Position numbers and translations under genes: made by a program. From JAQGMJ01 sp036271855 (GTDB lineage Bacteria > Pseudomonadota > Gammaproteobacteria > Burkholderiales > JAEUOS01), in contig DATAZV010000137.1 in NCBI GenBank assembly GCA_036271855.1, positions 1 through 8,346 on the forward strand: a stretch of DNA of 8,346 bases, written 5' to 3'. How positions within the stretch are numbered: the stretch's first letter is position 1; every line of letters begins with the position of its first letter. The notes below the pieces were generated by a model. That model had not been told where the DNA came from and made no database searches. It saw only the letters and a program-made list of their open reading frames with translations. Positions 1 through 5,884 of this stretch are shown here, piece after piece.

Positions 1-68
1 AGGATGCGACGTGATTTCCAGGTTTGCGGGCTTGTTCAGTGTTTCCGCAAGTAAAGGGTAAGTAAGTA
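1..68 (+). other. Upstream flank of pyrB, possible tail of a preceding gene
   Basis: These 68 bases before pyrB carry stop codons in all three forward frames: TGA at 12-14, TAA at 52-54 and TAA at 59-61. Any upstream gene must therefore end within or before this stretch. In many betaproteobacteria the gene before pyrB is pyrR. None of the three possible short C-terminal tails is recognisable as PyrR, so it is not called. A purine-rich AAAGGG at 53-58 lies 10 nt before the pyrB GTG and is the likely ribosome binding site. No promoter or attenuator hairpin is evident in this short piece. Confidence 0.4.
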
Positions 69-1028
69 GTGAAAAACCCCCAGCTCAATAGCAACGGCGA
101 ACTGACCCACCTGCTCTCCATCGAGGGCCTGCCCAAATCCATTATCGAGCACATCCTCACCACGGCCGACGCCTTCGCCAGCGTCGGCGACCGCGAGGTG
201 AAAAAAGTGCCGCTGCTGCGCGGCAAATCGGTGTTCAACCTGTTTTTCGAAAATTCGACGCGCACCCGCACGACTTTCGAGATCGCCGCCAAGCGTCTGT
301 CGGCGGACGTGATCAACCTGAACATCAACGCCTCCTCCACCAGCAAGGGCGAGTCGCTCCTGGACACGGTGGACAACCTGGCGGCGATGCAGGCCGACAT
401 GTTCGTGGTGCGCCATGCGCAGTCCGGCGCGCCGTATCTCATCGCCGAGCACCTGATCCGCACCCAAGCCCAGCACATCCACGTGGTCAACGCCGGCGAT
501 GGCCGCCATGCGCACCCTACCCAGGGCCTGCTGGACATGTACACCATCCGCCACTACAAGAAAGATTTCACCGGCCTGACGGTGGCGATCGTCGGCGACA
601 TCCTGCATTCGCGGGTGGCGCGCTCAGACATCCATGCGCTGACCACCCTGGGTTGCCCCGAGGTGCGGGTGATCGGCCCCCGCACCCTGTTGCCCAGCCA
701 CGTCGAGCAAATGGGCGTGAAGGTGTTCCACGACATGGCCGAGGGTCTCAAGGGTGTGGATGTGGTGATCATGCTGCGCCTGCAAAACGAGCGGATGAAC
801 GGTGCGCTGTTGCCCAGCGCCCATGAATTTTTCAAGAGCTACGGCCTGACCCCGGAAAAGCTGGCGCACGCCAAGCCCGACGCCATCGTCATGCACCCCG
901 GCCCGATGAACCGCGGCGTCGAGATCGACTCCGCCGTGGCCGACGGCAAGCAGGCGGTGATTTTGCCGCAGGTGACTTTCGGCATCGCCGTGCGCATGGC
1001 GGTGATGAGCATCGTGGCGGGCAACTAA
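69..1028 (+). CDS. pyrB: Aspartate carbamoyltransferase catalytic subunit (PyrB)
   Basis: PyrB joins carbamoyl phosphate and L-aspartate to give N-carbamoyl-L-aspartate, the first committed step of cytoplasmic pyrimidine synthesis. The 319-residue product has the usual family length. Carbamoyl-phosphate loop STRTRT is at 63-68, the SSTSKGES loop with its active-site lysine K93 at 89-96, VVRHAQ with R115 at 113-118, HPTQ at 149-152, R182 and R237 (in MLRLQNER) as likely aspartate-binding arginines, and HPGPMNRG at 276-283. By-eye alignment to the E. coli enzyme finds no missing active-site residue. The start is GTG at 69: an in-frame stop lies two codons upstream (63-65), so no earlier start exists. 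The next gene begins 3 nt after the stop. No pyrI-like regulatory gene is present, and the degenerate pyrC that follows suggests a Pseudomonas-type PyrB-PyrC' holoenzyme. The subunit arrangement is inferred. Confidence 0.97.
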   Translation: MKNPQLNSNGELTHLLSIEGLPKSIIEHILTTADAFASVGDREVKKVPLLRGKSVFNLFFENSTRTRTTFEIAAKRLSADVINLNINASSTSKGESLLDTVDNLAAMQADMFVVRHAQSGAPYLIAEHLIRTQAQHIHVVNAGDGRHAHPTQGLLDMYTIRHYKKDFTGLTVAIVGDILHSRVARSDIHALTTLGCPEVRVIGPRTLLPSHVEQMGVKVFHDMAEGLKGVDVVIMLRLQNERMNGALLPSAHEFFKSYGLTPEKLAHAKPDAIVMHPGPMNRGVEIDSAVADGKQAVILPQVTFGIAVRMAVMSIVAGN

Positions 1029-1031
1029 GAG

Positions 1032-2309
1032 ATGAGCAAGATACTTATACAAGGCGGCCGCGTCATCGACCCTGCCTCCGGCCTGGACCAGGTCACCGAC
1101 CTGCACATCGCCGATGGCAAGATCACCCACATCGGCGTCAAGCCCGGCGATTTCAGTGCCGAAACCGTAATCGAGGCCAAGGGCCTGATCGTCGCCCCCG
1201 GCGTGGTGGACCTGTGCGCGCGCCTGCGCGAACCGGGGCAGGAGTTCAAGAACGCGCTCGCCTCCGAAATGCATGCGGCGGTGGCCGGCGGCATCACCTC
1301 GCTGGTCTGCTCGCCCGACACCGACCCGGTGCTGGACGAACCCGGCTTGGTGGAAATGCTGCGCTTTCGCGCCAAGAACCTGCGCGGGCCGCGCGTGTTT
1401 CCCGCCGGCGCGCTGACGGTGGGCCTGGGCGGCGAAAAGCTGACCGAAATGGCGGAGTTGCGCGAGCACGGCTGCGTCGCCTTCTCCCAGGCCGATGCGC
1501 CGCTGAACGATACCCAGGTGATGCTGCGCGCCCTGCAATATGCCGCCACCCACGGCTTCACCGTGGTGCTGCGCCCCGAGGACACCTGGCTGGCGCGCGA
1601 CGGCGTGGCCCACGAAGGCCAGGTGGCGGCACGCCTGGGGCTGACGCCGATTCCGCCGGCTGCCGAGATCATCGGGCTGTTGCGCATTCTCGAACTGGTG
1701 CGCGTCACCGGGGCGCGGGTGCACCTGGCGCGGCTATCGACCGCGCGCTCGCTCGACCTGATCCGCGCCGCCAAGGCCGACGGCCTGCCGGTGAGTTGCG
1801 ACGTCGCTGTTCATCATATTCACCTGACCGAACTGGACATCGGCTTTTTCAATTCGCAATGCCGCGTGATACCGCCGTTTCGCGACGGCCGCGACCGCGC
1901 CGCCATCCGCGCCGCGCTCACCGATGGCACCATCGATGCCATTTGCTCGGACCATGCACCGGTCGACGAGGACGAAAAAGCCCTGCCCTTCGGCGAAGCC
2001 GAGCCCGGCGTCACCGCGGTGGAACTGCTGGTGCCGCTGACCCTGAAATGGGCGCAGGAAGAAAGAGTCGACCTGAAGCGCGCCCTGGCGCTGCTCACCG
2101 CCGGCGCCGCCGGCGCGCTCAGCCTGGGCTACGGGCGCTTGAGCGTCGGCGGCCCCGCCGACGTCATGCTGCTGGCCCCCGCCGAATTCTGGCGCGTCGA
2201 GCCTGCCGCCCTGCTTTCCCAGGGCAAGAACACGCCCTTCATCGGCTATGAACTGCCCGGCCGGGTGCGCCACACCCTGGTCGCCGGCGTGGTCGTGCAC
2301 AGCGTTTGA
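1032..2309 (+). CDS. pyrC: Dihydroorotase-like protein, probably non-catalytic (PyrC'/PyrX type)
   Basis: This 425-residue protein has the class I dihydroorotase layout. A small N-terminal beta domain is followed by the PG-x-x-D-L-x-x-x-LREPG signature (57-69), the amidohydrolase barrel, SDHAP (307-310 region) and a C-terminal GPADVMLL/SQGKNTPF segment (374-403). Active family members have D-x-H-x-H here; this protein has C62 and R64 instead of the two histidines. The usual FSDD is FSQA (151-154), the HCED histidine is R181 (RPED), and the HVST histidine is R234 (RLST). Only the aspartate of SDHAP (D307) is kept. The binuclear zinc site therefore cannot form, so dihydroorotase activity is unlikely. 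In Pseudomonas such a PyrC' is needed to assemble active aspartate carbamoyltransferase, and its position 3 nt after pyrB fits that role. ATG at 1032 was chosen for this spacing and for the family N-terminus. The family is certain; loss of activity is inferred. Confidence 0.93.
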   Translation: MSKILIQGGRVIDPASGLDQVTDLHIADGKITHIGVKPGDFSAETVIEAKGLIVAPGVVDLCARLREPGQEFKNALASEMHAAVAGGITSLVCSPDTDPVLDEPGLVEMLRFRAKNLRGPRVFPAGALTVGLGGEKLTEMAELREHGCVAFSQADAPLNDTQVMLRALQYAATHGFTVVLRPEDTWLARDGVAHEGQVAARLGLTPIPPAAEIIGLLRILELVRVTGARVHLARLSTARSLDLIRAAKADGLPVSCDVAVHHIHLTELDIGFFNSQCRVIPPFRDGRDRAAIRAALTDGTIDAICSDHAPVDEDEKALPFGEAEPGVTAVELLVPLTLKWAQEERVDLKRALALLTAGAAGALSLGYGRLSVGGPADVMLLAPAEFWRVEPAALLSQGKNTPFIGYELPGRVRHTLVAGVVVHSV

Positions 2310-3091
2310 ACCGTCCCACCCCGCTGCCCGCGCGCGCCTGGCGGCTCACCCGCATGGCGCTGCACGTAGTGCGCGGCTTCGCCACGATTGCCTTCGTCTT
2401 CCCGGGTGCCAGCCGCGAGCGCCAGGACCAGATGGTGCGCGCCTGGAGCCATCACGTGCTGGGTATTTTCGGCGTCAGCATTTCGGTGGCCAAGCCCCAT
2501 GATTTTGACCAGTTGCACGCGCAGTCGCAGGGCAAACGCCTGTTCATCGGCAACCACGTCTCCTGGCTCGACATCTACGCCGTGCAGTCGGTCACTGGCG
2601 CGCGTTTCGTCGCCAAGTCCGAGCTGGCCGCCTGGCCTGTACTGGGCCGGCTGATGCGCAATGCCGGTACCGTGTTCATCGAGCGCAACAAGCGCGCCGA
2701 CACCCTGCGCATCAACCAGACCGTGCGCGAGCACCTGGAAGGCGGCACGGTGATCGCCATTTTTCCCGAAGGCACCACCAGCGACGGCCGCGACGTGCTG
2801 AAATTCCACGGCAACCTGCTGCAGGCAGCGATGGATGCGGGCGCGGAGATCGTTCCCTTCTGCCTGCGCTATATGGACGCCCAGGGCCATTTCACCGACA
2901 CCCCGGCGTACTACGGCGACATGACCATGTGGCAGTCGATCAAGCTGGTGCTGCGCCAGCGCAAGCTGCACGTCGACCTGGCGTTTTTCTCGCCCCTGGC
3001 GCAGGAGCAGCGCAGCCGCCGCGAGCTTGCGATGGCCGCCCAGACCATGATCCGCGAACGGGTTCTGGGGCATACGGCCCAGGACCGCTGA
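2306..3091 (+). CDS. plsC: 1-acyl-sn-glycerol-3-phosphate acyltransferase family protein (PlsC-like)
   Basis: PlsC transfers an acyl chain to the sn-2 position of lysophosphatidic acid to make phosphatidic acid at the inner membrane. The 261-residue product has all four acyltransferase blocks: NHVSWLD at 83-89 (catalytic H84 and D89), GTVFIER at 121-127, FPEGTTS at 153-159, and a proline in the IVPF block near 184. A hydrophobic N-terminal stretch at about 17-34 probably anchors it to the membrane. The chosen start is TTG at 2306, which overlaps the pyrC' stop as TTGA and implies coupled translation. The first in-frame ATG is codon 17 (2354); starting there would shorten the basic, hydrophobic N-terminus expected of the family. 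An acyltransferase after pyrBC is, from memory, a recurrent betaproteobacterial arrangement. The acyl acceptor is not shown by the sequence; related proteins can acylate lyso-ornithine or other lipids, so the symbol is a family label. Confidence 0.9.
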   Translation: MNRPTPLPARAWRLTRMALHVVRGFATIAFVFPGASRERQDQMVRAWSHHVLGIFGVSISVAKPHDFDQLHAQSQGKRLFIGNHVSWLDIYAVQSVTGARFVAKSELAAWPVLGRLMRNAGTVFIERNKRADTLRINQTVREHLEGGTVIAIFPEGTTSDGRDVLKFHGNLLQAAMDAGAEIVPFCLRYMDAQGHFTDTPAYYGDMTMWQSIKLVLRQRKLHVDLAFFSPLAQEQRSRRELAMAAQTMIRERVLGHTAQDR

Positions 3092-3161
3092 GTCGCCGGC
3101 AAGCACTTCCCCCGAGCGCCAGCACGCGCAATTCGGGCCTAAAACCATCCTTGTTCTCGCC

Positions 3162-3189
3162 TTGGGAGACGCCACCCGCCCGGTAACAT
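3162..3189 (+). promoter_or_regulatory. Possible weak sigma-70-like promoter before the DUF115 gene
   Basis: The 114-nt gap between the acyltransferase and the DUF115 gene contains TTGGGA (3162-3167) and TAACAT (3184-3189), 16 nt apart. Each matches 4 of 6 consensus positions. In GC-rich DNA such matches occur by chance. No terminator hairpin with a T-run follows the acyltransferase stop, so transcription could also simply continue from the pyr operon. Confidence 0.2.
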
Positions 3190-3205
3190 CGGCTGGAGTG
3201 GATTA

Positions 3206-4585
3206 TTGCGGGTGAGCGGCATGGATTGGGCGAATCACACGGAGCAAGGCGGGGCATGCGGGCAGGATCTGGCCGCGGCGACGGCCATTGCCACCCCCGA
3301 CCTGTTTAGCGAACAGATGCGCCTGATCGGCCGGCGCTGGCCGGCGCTGCAGGCAACCCTGGCGGCGCAGGCCGACCCCGGCCTGGAACTGGAGCTACTG
3401 CAAGGCCGCACCATCACCCTGCGCGTACAAGGCATCCAGTTGGGCAGCCGCCACGCACCACAGCGTGAGGCGCAGATGCAGGCGGCACAACTGCCGGATG
3501 CCGAGGTGCTTTACCTCTACGGTCCAGGACTGGGCGAGTTGCCGCAGCATTTGCTGCAAACCCGGACCCGCCTGCGCCGCCTCGAAGTGCGGATTCTGCA
3601 TGCCGGGCTGTTCACCCGGCTGTTGCACCTGGTCGACCACAGCGCCTGGCTGGGAGACCCGCGTATCCACCTGGCGCTGGCCGGCGAGGACGATGAAGTC
3701 CGCCTGCCTTTTTTCGCTCATCCAGGTGACTTGTCGCTGGTCGATGATGCTTCGGTGCGCATTCGCGACCGCCTGATCGCCGAGCTCACCCTGCCCTTCA
3801 TCCGCCAGACCTTCAGCGCCGGCAACCCCTTGCTGGCGCAGCGCCTGGCGCAAAACGGCGCCCTGCTGGCCGGTGACGGTGATGTCGCCGAACTATTCGG
3901 CACCATGCCCGGGCGCCGAGCCTTCATCATCGGTACCGGGCCAACCCTGGAACAACACTTGAGCCTGCTGGCGCAAGTCGCGCAGGCAGGCGAGCGCCCG
4001 CTGCTGATCGCTGCCGACACCGCACTGGCGCCGCTGGCACGCGTCGGCGTGCACCCTGACATCGCGGTGGCCTGCGACTACCGTATCGAGGCCAGGCATC
4101 TCGCCGCCGGCGCCAACGGCAACACCGCCCTGGTCTACGCGCCGCTGATCGCGGGCGAGGTGATCCGCGCATGGAACGGGCCACGCTATGCCGCCTATTC
4201 GGCTTCACCAATCTACGACCGCGTGCGCGGGCAGTTGCCCAAAGCCAGCCTGTTCGAAGGCGGCAGCGTGATCCACCCGGCGATCGACCTGGCGGTGAAA
4301 ATGGGTAGCAGGAGTATCACCCTGTTCGGCACCGACTTCTGTTTTCCCAACGGCAAGACCCATGCGCACTGGCCCGCCGGCGCGCTGCGCGCCGACCTGG
4401 ATGCCGCCCAGCACTGGGTGCTCAATTGCCGCGGCGAGCGGGTGGTGACCAACCACAACTTCTCCACCTACCTGGTCGAACTCGAGCGCTACATCAAGCG
4501 CCAACCCGCGGTGCGCTTTTTCCAGACCAGCCGCGACGGCGCACGCATCGCCGGCTGCGCCGAACATCCGGAGTACATGAAATGA
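3206..4585 (+). CDS. DUF115/MptE-like protein, motility accessory factor (Maf)-type glycosyltransferase family
   Basis: The 459-residue product matches by eye the DUF115 (6-hydroxymethylpterin pyrophosphokinase MptE-like) family. Its best-known bacterial members, Maf proteins, attach nonulosonic acids to flagellin. A Maf N-terminal-like segment spans about 99-160, with the glycine-rich YLYGPGLGELP at 103-113. The DUF115 core runs from about 237 to 430: nucleotide-binding-type GTGPTLEQHL (243-252), AADTALAPLARVGVHPDIAV (269-288), EGGSVIHPAIDLA (351-363), and the family hallmark FGTDFCFPNGKTH (374-386). No signal peptide or membrane segment is seen, so it is probably cytoplasmic. TTG at 3206 has a GGAG 7 nt upstream (3195-3198); GTG 3212 and ATG 3221 are in-frame alternatives and the start is uncertain. 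The stop overlaps the next start as ATGA. No flagellin, sialic acid or pseudaminic acid gene is in view, so the acceptor is unknown and glycosyl transfer is a family-based inference. Confidence 0.78.
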   Translation: MRVSGMDWANHTEQGGACGQDLAAATAIATPDLFSEQMRLIGRRWPALQATLAAQADPGLELELLQGRTITLRVQGIQLGSRHAPQREAQMQAAQLPDAEVLYLYGPGLGELPQHLLQTRTRLRRLEVRILHAGLFTRLLHLVDHSAWLGDPRIHLALAGEDDEVRLPFFAHPGDLSLVDDASVRIRDRLIAELTLPFIRQTFSAGNPLLAQRLAQNGALLAGDGDVAELFGTMPGRRAFIIGTGPTLEQHLSLLAQVAQAGERPLLIAADTALAPLARVGVHPDIAVACDYRIEARHLAAGANGNTALVYAPLIAGEVIRAWNGPRYAAYSASPIYDRVRGQLPKASLFEGGSVIHPAIDLAVKMGSRSITLFGTDFCFPNGKTHAHWPAGALRADLDAAQHWVLNCRGERVVTNHNFSTYLVELERYIKRQPAVRFFQTSRDGARIAGCAEHPEYMK

Positions 4586-4839
4586 GCGCCGCGGACCGAT
4601 TGACCGCCAAGCTCGCCGCCCTGGCGCAGCAGTTGCGCATCGGCTATTCCACCGCGGCCTGCGTCGAATTGCCGGAGCTGATGACCGATTTGGCAACTCA
4701 GGTGGCCGCCTACCCGGAGACGCGGCAGCAGGCCTTCAGCGCTCAGCTCACGCAGGCGGTGCAAAGCTGGGAGCGGCACGACTGGCTGGGACTGGCCGAC
4801 ACCCTCGAATACGAATTGGCCGAAACGCTGGCAACTTAG
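4582..4839 (+). CDS. Small hypothetical protein (85 aa) coupled to the DUF115 gene
   Basis: ATG at 4582 overlaps the upstream stop as ATGA and has a clear GGAG at 4570-4573, 8 nt before it. The open frame extends upstream to 4426 in the DUF115 coding region, but that extension is an out-of-frame shadow rich in arginine and proline, so the shorter start is preferred. The 85-residue product is soluble, with no signal peptide or membrane segment, and reads as mostly alpha-helical: alanine/leucine-rich helices at about 3-20, 28-40 and 45-60, then a distinctive acidic end with DWLGLADTLEYEL (about 66-78). I cannot assign a family. A similar 'D-x-x-x-L-A-D-x-L-E-Y-E' ending comes to mind from small proteins near flagellar glycosylation genes in other bacteria, but this is recollection only. 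Tight coupling suggests a partner or chaperone of the DUF115 protein. The protein is real with good confidence; its role is unknown. Confidence 0.75.
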   Translation: MSAADRLTAKLAALAQQLRIGYSTAACVELPELMTDLATQVAAYPETRQQAFSAQLTQAVQSWERHDWLGLADTLEYELAETLAT

Positions 4840-4854
4840 GGCCAGCCCCTCCGC

Positions 4855-5736
4855 CTAGCCCGCGAAGCGCGCCTCCGGCAGTCCCGATACACCCGCACGC
4901 ACGGCAAACAGGCTGCCGCCCAGCGGGTCGCGCGCCACCTCTTCCGGCGACATGCGCTGGGTGTGGCTGGTGACGTAAATGGTCGACAAATCGCTGCCGC
5001 CGAAGGCAGGGCAGGTGGCATGGGTCACCGGCAGCTTGATGCGGCGATCCACCTTGCCCTGCGGCGTATAGCGCACCAACTCACCAGTCATCAGCACGGC
5101 ATTCCACAAGCAGTTGTCGGCATCCACGGTCGAGCCGTCCGGCAGGCCCGGGCCACTACTCAGGTCCTGGAACACGCGGCGATTGGAAATCACGCCGTCG
5201 TCCAGGTCGAAATCGAAGGCCCAGATGATGGCGTAGTGGGTGTCGGCGAAATAAAGAGTGCGGTTGTCGGTGGAAAAGGCCACCGAGTTGGGCAGGTAGA
5301 CACCGCCGAACTGATGGTGGCTGCTCAAGTCAGGATCGATGCGAAAAAAATTGCCCGCATCGGTGCGCGGCATGCCGTCTTTCATGCTGCCGACCCAGAA
5401 GCGGCCGCGGCGGTCGCAGCGGCCGTCGTTTAAGCGGATGCCCGGCGCTTCCGGGTTGGCCAGCAGGCGCGGCGGCTCGGTGGTTTCAGGGTCATAGGCA
5501 TACAGGCCGCTGTTGGTGGCGAGCGCAAAGCCGCCCGCTTCGCGCAGCGCAATGCTGCCCACCGTCATCTCGGAAGACAGGCGCACGGCGAAGTGTTTGC
5601 CGGTGGCCGGGTCGTAGCATTGGATCACCGGGCGGCGCACGTCGATCCACCACAGGCGGGCGCTGCGCTCGTCCCATAAGGGCGCTTCACCCAGCACGTC
5701 GCCGCTGCGCACCACGCATTCGATTTCTGGCTGCAA
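4855..5736 (-). CDS. SMP-30/gluconolactonase/LRE family protein (regucalcin-like sugar lactonase)
   Basis: Family members are six-bladed beta-propellers that use one divalent metal to hydrolyse sugar lactones such as gluconolactone, arabinolactone or xylonolactone. The 293-residue product has the typical length and all expected metal positions: E17 in LGEAPLWD (15-22), N150 in LPNSVAFS (148-155) and D200 in GLPDGSTVD (197-205). Substrate-side R101 and N103 lie in RLNDGRCD (101-108), followed by RGRFWVGSM (110-118). The start is TTG at 5736: GGAG lies 9 nt upstream on this strand, an in-frame stop precedes it, and no ATG, GTG or TTG occurs between that stop and this codon. No signal peptide is seen, so it is probably cytoplasmic. 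It ends 15 nt from the convergent small gene and is divergent from the LysM-FecR gene. With no sugar transporter or dehydrogenase in view, the substrate cannot be named. Confidence 0.92.
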   Translation of the reverse strand: MQPEIECVVRSGDVLGEAPLWDERSARLWWIDVRRPVIQCYDPATGKHFAVRLSSEMTVGSIALREAGGFALATNSGLYAYDPETTEPPRLLANPEAPGIRLNDGRCDRRGRFWVGSMKDGMPRTDAGNFFRIDPDLSSHHQFGGVYLPNSVAFSTDNRTLYFADTHYAIIWAFDFDLDDGVISNRRVFQDLSSGPGLPDGSTVDADNCLWNAVLMTGELVRYTPQGKVDRRIKLPVTHATCPAFGGSDLSTIYVTSHTQRMSPEEVARDPLGGSLFAVRAGVSGLPEARFAG

Positions 5737-5745
5737 TTTTTTTGT

Positions 5746-5749
5746 CTCC
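5746..5749 (-). promoter_or_regulatory. Ribosome binding site of the SMP-30 family gene
   Basis: Read on the minus strand, GGAG is followed by 9 nt ending in a run of seven A residues (plus-strand T run 5737-5743) and then the TTG start. This decides the non-ATG start, as no other start codon is available in the frame. Confidence 0.7.
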
Positions 5750-5831
5750 GTTTTTTCGTTGCCGACCCACTACTCCCGTAAGGATATCGAGTTTGCCACC
5801 TCGTGCTTGCCTGCCGCGCCGGCAATCGGCT

Positions 5832-5844
5832 AATCTCGTAGATT
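5832..5844. repeat. Short inverted repeat AATCT-CGT-AGATT, possible operator
   Basis: Two perfect 5-nt arms (5832-5836 and 5840-5844) flank a 3-nt centre in the divergent spacer. The palindrome is itself flanked by direct copies of CGGCT. It is AT-richer than its surroundings and overlaps a possible -10 element, as a repressor site would. Arms this short can occur by chance. Confidence 0.25.
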
Positions 5845-5884
5845 CGGCTGCCGCCTTCGCGCCAGACAAAACATATGAGTTTCC

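Larger units (their letters stand above)
5737..5884. promoter_or_regulatory. Divergent intergenic region between the SMP-30 and LysM-FecR genes
   Basis: This 148-nt spacer should hold promoters for both divergent genes. For the plus-strand gene a weak candidate is TTGCCT (5807-5812), an 18-nt spacer and TAATCT (5831-5836), matching 4/6 and 3/6 consensus bases. For the minus-strand gene only a TATCCT-like -10 (around 5782-5787) without a convincing -35 is seen. The -10 candidate on the plus strand overlaps a short inverted repeat at 5832-5844. The presence of promoters is inferred from the gene layout more than from these motifs. Confidence 0.35.

Noticed and set aside
36..608. 190-codon minus-strand frame opposite pyrB
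   Set aside because: It is antisense to conserved pyrB motifs, with no domain; treated as a shadow.
624..1724. 366-codon open frame on the minus strand across pyrB and pyrC'
   Set aside because: It lies opposite two well-supported genes, is rich in His, Gln, Gly, Ala and Arg as expected for the antisense of GC-rich codons, and shows no recognisable domain.
1214..2251. 345-codon plus-strand frame inside pyrC'
   Set aside because: It is a frame-shifted reading of pyrC' dominated by Arg, Ala and Gly; the true frame carries the dihydroorotase signature.
1032..2309. Calling this gene a catalytic dihydroorotase
   Set aside because: The HxH pair and two further metal-ligand positions are replaced, so a catalytic call is not supported.
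2246..3175. 309-codon minus-strand open frame opposite the acyltransferase gene
   Set aside because: The sense strand encodes all acyltransferase motifs. The antisense product has shadow-like composition and no domain.
3092..3205. Intrinsic terminator after the pyr operon
   Set aside because: No GC stem followed by a T-run was found in this gap.
4426..4839. Longer 137-aa version of the small protein
   Set aside because: Its first 52 codons lie out of frame within the DUF115 gene and are Arg/Pro-rich. ATG 4582 has a Shine-Dalgarno and the ATGA overlap.
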